Positions 6,736 through 7,497 of a DNA stretch of 7,497 bases are shown one piece after another. The stretch comes from Deinococcus sp. (GTDB lineage: Bacteria > Deinococcota > Deinococci > Deinococcales > Deinococcaceae), in the NCBI GenBank assembly GCA_028287665.1, contig JAQBPF010000312.1, positions 1-7,497 on the forward strand. Reading direction: 5' to 3'. A program made the translations under genes and the position numbers. The number at the start of each line of letters is the position of its first letter. Positions within the stretch are counted from its first letter, which is position 1. The notes below the pieces were generated by a model. The model was given only the letters and a program-made list of their open reading frames with translations. It did not search any database and had not been told where the DNA came from.

Positions 6736-7449
6736 GTGACCCAACCCGCCCCCCTGTTCCCCGACTTGCACCTGTACGATGTGGCCCGCCTGCTGCAAGC
6801 CAACGCCGCCCGGTGGCAGGCGCTCGGCGTGGTGCGGGTGCGGGTGTTCGGCAGCGTGGCGCGGGAACAGGCGCGGAACGATTCGGATGTGGATCTGCTG
6901 GTGGACTTCGCGTCCCAGCCTGTATCCGGTGGGCCGCCAGCGGGCCTGCTTCAGCTCATGCGCCTCAAAGACCTGTTTGAAGACCTGCTGGAACGCCGCG
7001 TGGACGTGCTGACCGAGGGCGGCGTGAAGCCTGCGCTGAAGCGTGAAATCTTGGCTGATTGCGTGGATGTGATGAATGCGGGCCTGCCCACTGCACCCCG
7101 CGTGGGCGTGAAGCGGTGGCGTTGGCGGGTGTTCGATCTTCTGGACGCTCTAGACCGCATTGAGCGTTTTACGTTTCTGCACACGCTGACCACTTTTCTG
7201 GCCGACGAACAGGCCCAGGACGCTGTGCTGCACAACCTCGCCCGCCTTGGCGAAACCACCAAATTCATCCCTCAGCGGATACAGGACACGCATCCGGAAG
7301 TGCCCTGGGTGCTGCTGCGCGACATTCGCAACCTCGTGTCACACGACTATTTTGGAATAGATAAGGAACTGCTGTGGAATACGGCCCGCCACGAATTGCC
7401 CTCATTGCGGGCGGCGCGACAGGCATTGCCGGAAGGGGAAGAGGAATAG
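6736..7449 (+). CDS. Fused MNT nucleotidyltransferase-HEPN (MntA-HepT-like) toxin-antitoxin protein
   Basis: One uninterrupted 237-residue polypeptide carries both halves of a type VII toxin-antitoxin pair. Residues ~15-113 are a minimal nucleotidyltransferase with the exact GSX10DXD motif (Gly39-Ser40, Asp51, Asp53) and a third carboxylate, Asp90, in RRVDVLTE. Residues ~128-230 are a HEPN/DUF86 domain with FLADEQAQDAVLHNL and RNLVSHDYFGID, giving the RX4HXY motif (Arg198, His203, Tyr205). In studied HepT/MntA pairs from separate genes, HepT is an RNase and MntA silences it by adding AMP to the Tyr of that motif. Here no catalytic residue is missing and the linker is about 15 residues (115-129). 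The start is GTG, set by the TACACT box. An ATG at 7072 (Met113) could start a separate HEPN protein. A sensor or enzyme role unrelated to toxicity remains possible. Domain calls are secure; the biological role is inferred. Confidence 0.88.
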   Translation: MTQPAPLFPDLHLYDVARLLQANAARWQALGVVRVRVFGSVAREQARNDSDVDLLVDFASQPVSGGPPAGLLQLMRLKDLFEDLLERRVDVLTEGGVKPALKREILADCVDVMNAGLPTAPRVGVKRWRWRVFDLLDALDRIERFTFLHTLTTFLADEQAQDAVLHNLARLGETTKFIPQRIQDTHPEVPWVLLRDIRNLVSHDYFGIDKELLWNTARHELPSLRAARQALPEGEEE

Positions 7450-7465
7450 GGGAGAGGTGGAGGTT

Positions 7466-7497
7466 ATGAACTGTAGGAGCCAGATCGCCCACCATCT
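7466..7497 (+). CDS. Possible start of a further gene, cut by the window edge
   Basis: An ATG 16 nt after the fusion gene's stop is preceded by purine-rich GGGGAGAGGTGGAGG, which offers a Shine-Dalgarno (GAGAGG about 8 nt from the ATG). Only ten codons (MNCRSQIAHH) are visible and the frame is open to the edge, so no product can be named. If real, it would be in the same transcript as the fusion protein. Confidence 0.25.
   Translation, partial: MNCRSQIAHH

Overview
The window is high-GC bacterial DNA that most resembles Deinococcus or a close relative. The evidence is protein style (LipA, LipB, AcpS, Dgt, RibF) and a repeated promoter layout in which a TANNNT-type -10 box lies only 5-7 nt before the start codon. 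This is the leaderless-mRNA arrangement known to be common in Deinococcus. The assignment is an inference; no 16S rRNA gene is present.

Left part (1-2415): a minus-strand pair, a NUDIX hydrolase followed by ribF (running off the left edge), is divergent from a plus-strand dGTPase-like HD hydrolase (dgt family). The NUDIX gene carries an in-frame TAA at codon 108, exactly where a conserved Glu is expected, so it is probably a recent pseudogene or a sequence error. The 99-bp space between NUDIX and dgt holds an 11-bp inverted repeat. Each arm contains the same CAGAAT -10-like box exactly 6 nt from an ATG, giving a mirror-symmetric divergent promoter.

Middle (2416-2824): a stand-alone tRNA-Ile(GAT) gene with its own near-consensus promoter (TTGACA-17-TACATT), a leader of roughly 80 nt, encoded CCA and a rho-independent terminator. 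A perfect 13-bp hairpin follows, at the 3' side of lipA. The rest of 2660-2766 shows nothing recognisable.

Right-centre (2825-6545, all minus strand): acpS, a Cof-type HAD phosphatase, a small exported DUF3887-like protein, then lipB-lipA. LipB moves octanoyl from octanoyl-ACP to lipoyl domains and LipA inserts sulfur. AcpS makes holo-ACP, the carrier that feeds LipB, so the block has a carrier-protein and cofactor theme. First genes look leaderless; the internal gene lipA has a Shine-Dalgarno sequence and a 4-nt overlap with lipB.

Right end (6546-7497): a roughly 147-bp imperfect palindrome with tandem GTGAGTR heptamers separates acpS from a plus-strand gene encoding one polypeptide that joins an MNT nucleotidyltransferase (MntA-like antitoxin, GSX10DXD intact) to a HEPN/DUF86 domain (HepT-like toxin, RX4HXY intact). 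This apparent fused type VII toxin-antitoxin protein is the most interesting item in the window. A possible further gene starts at 7466 behind a purine-rich ribosome binding site and runs off the edge.
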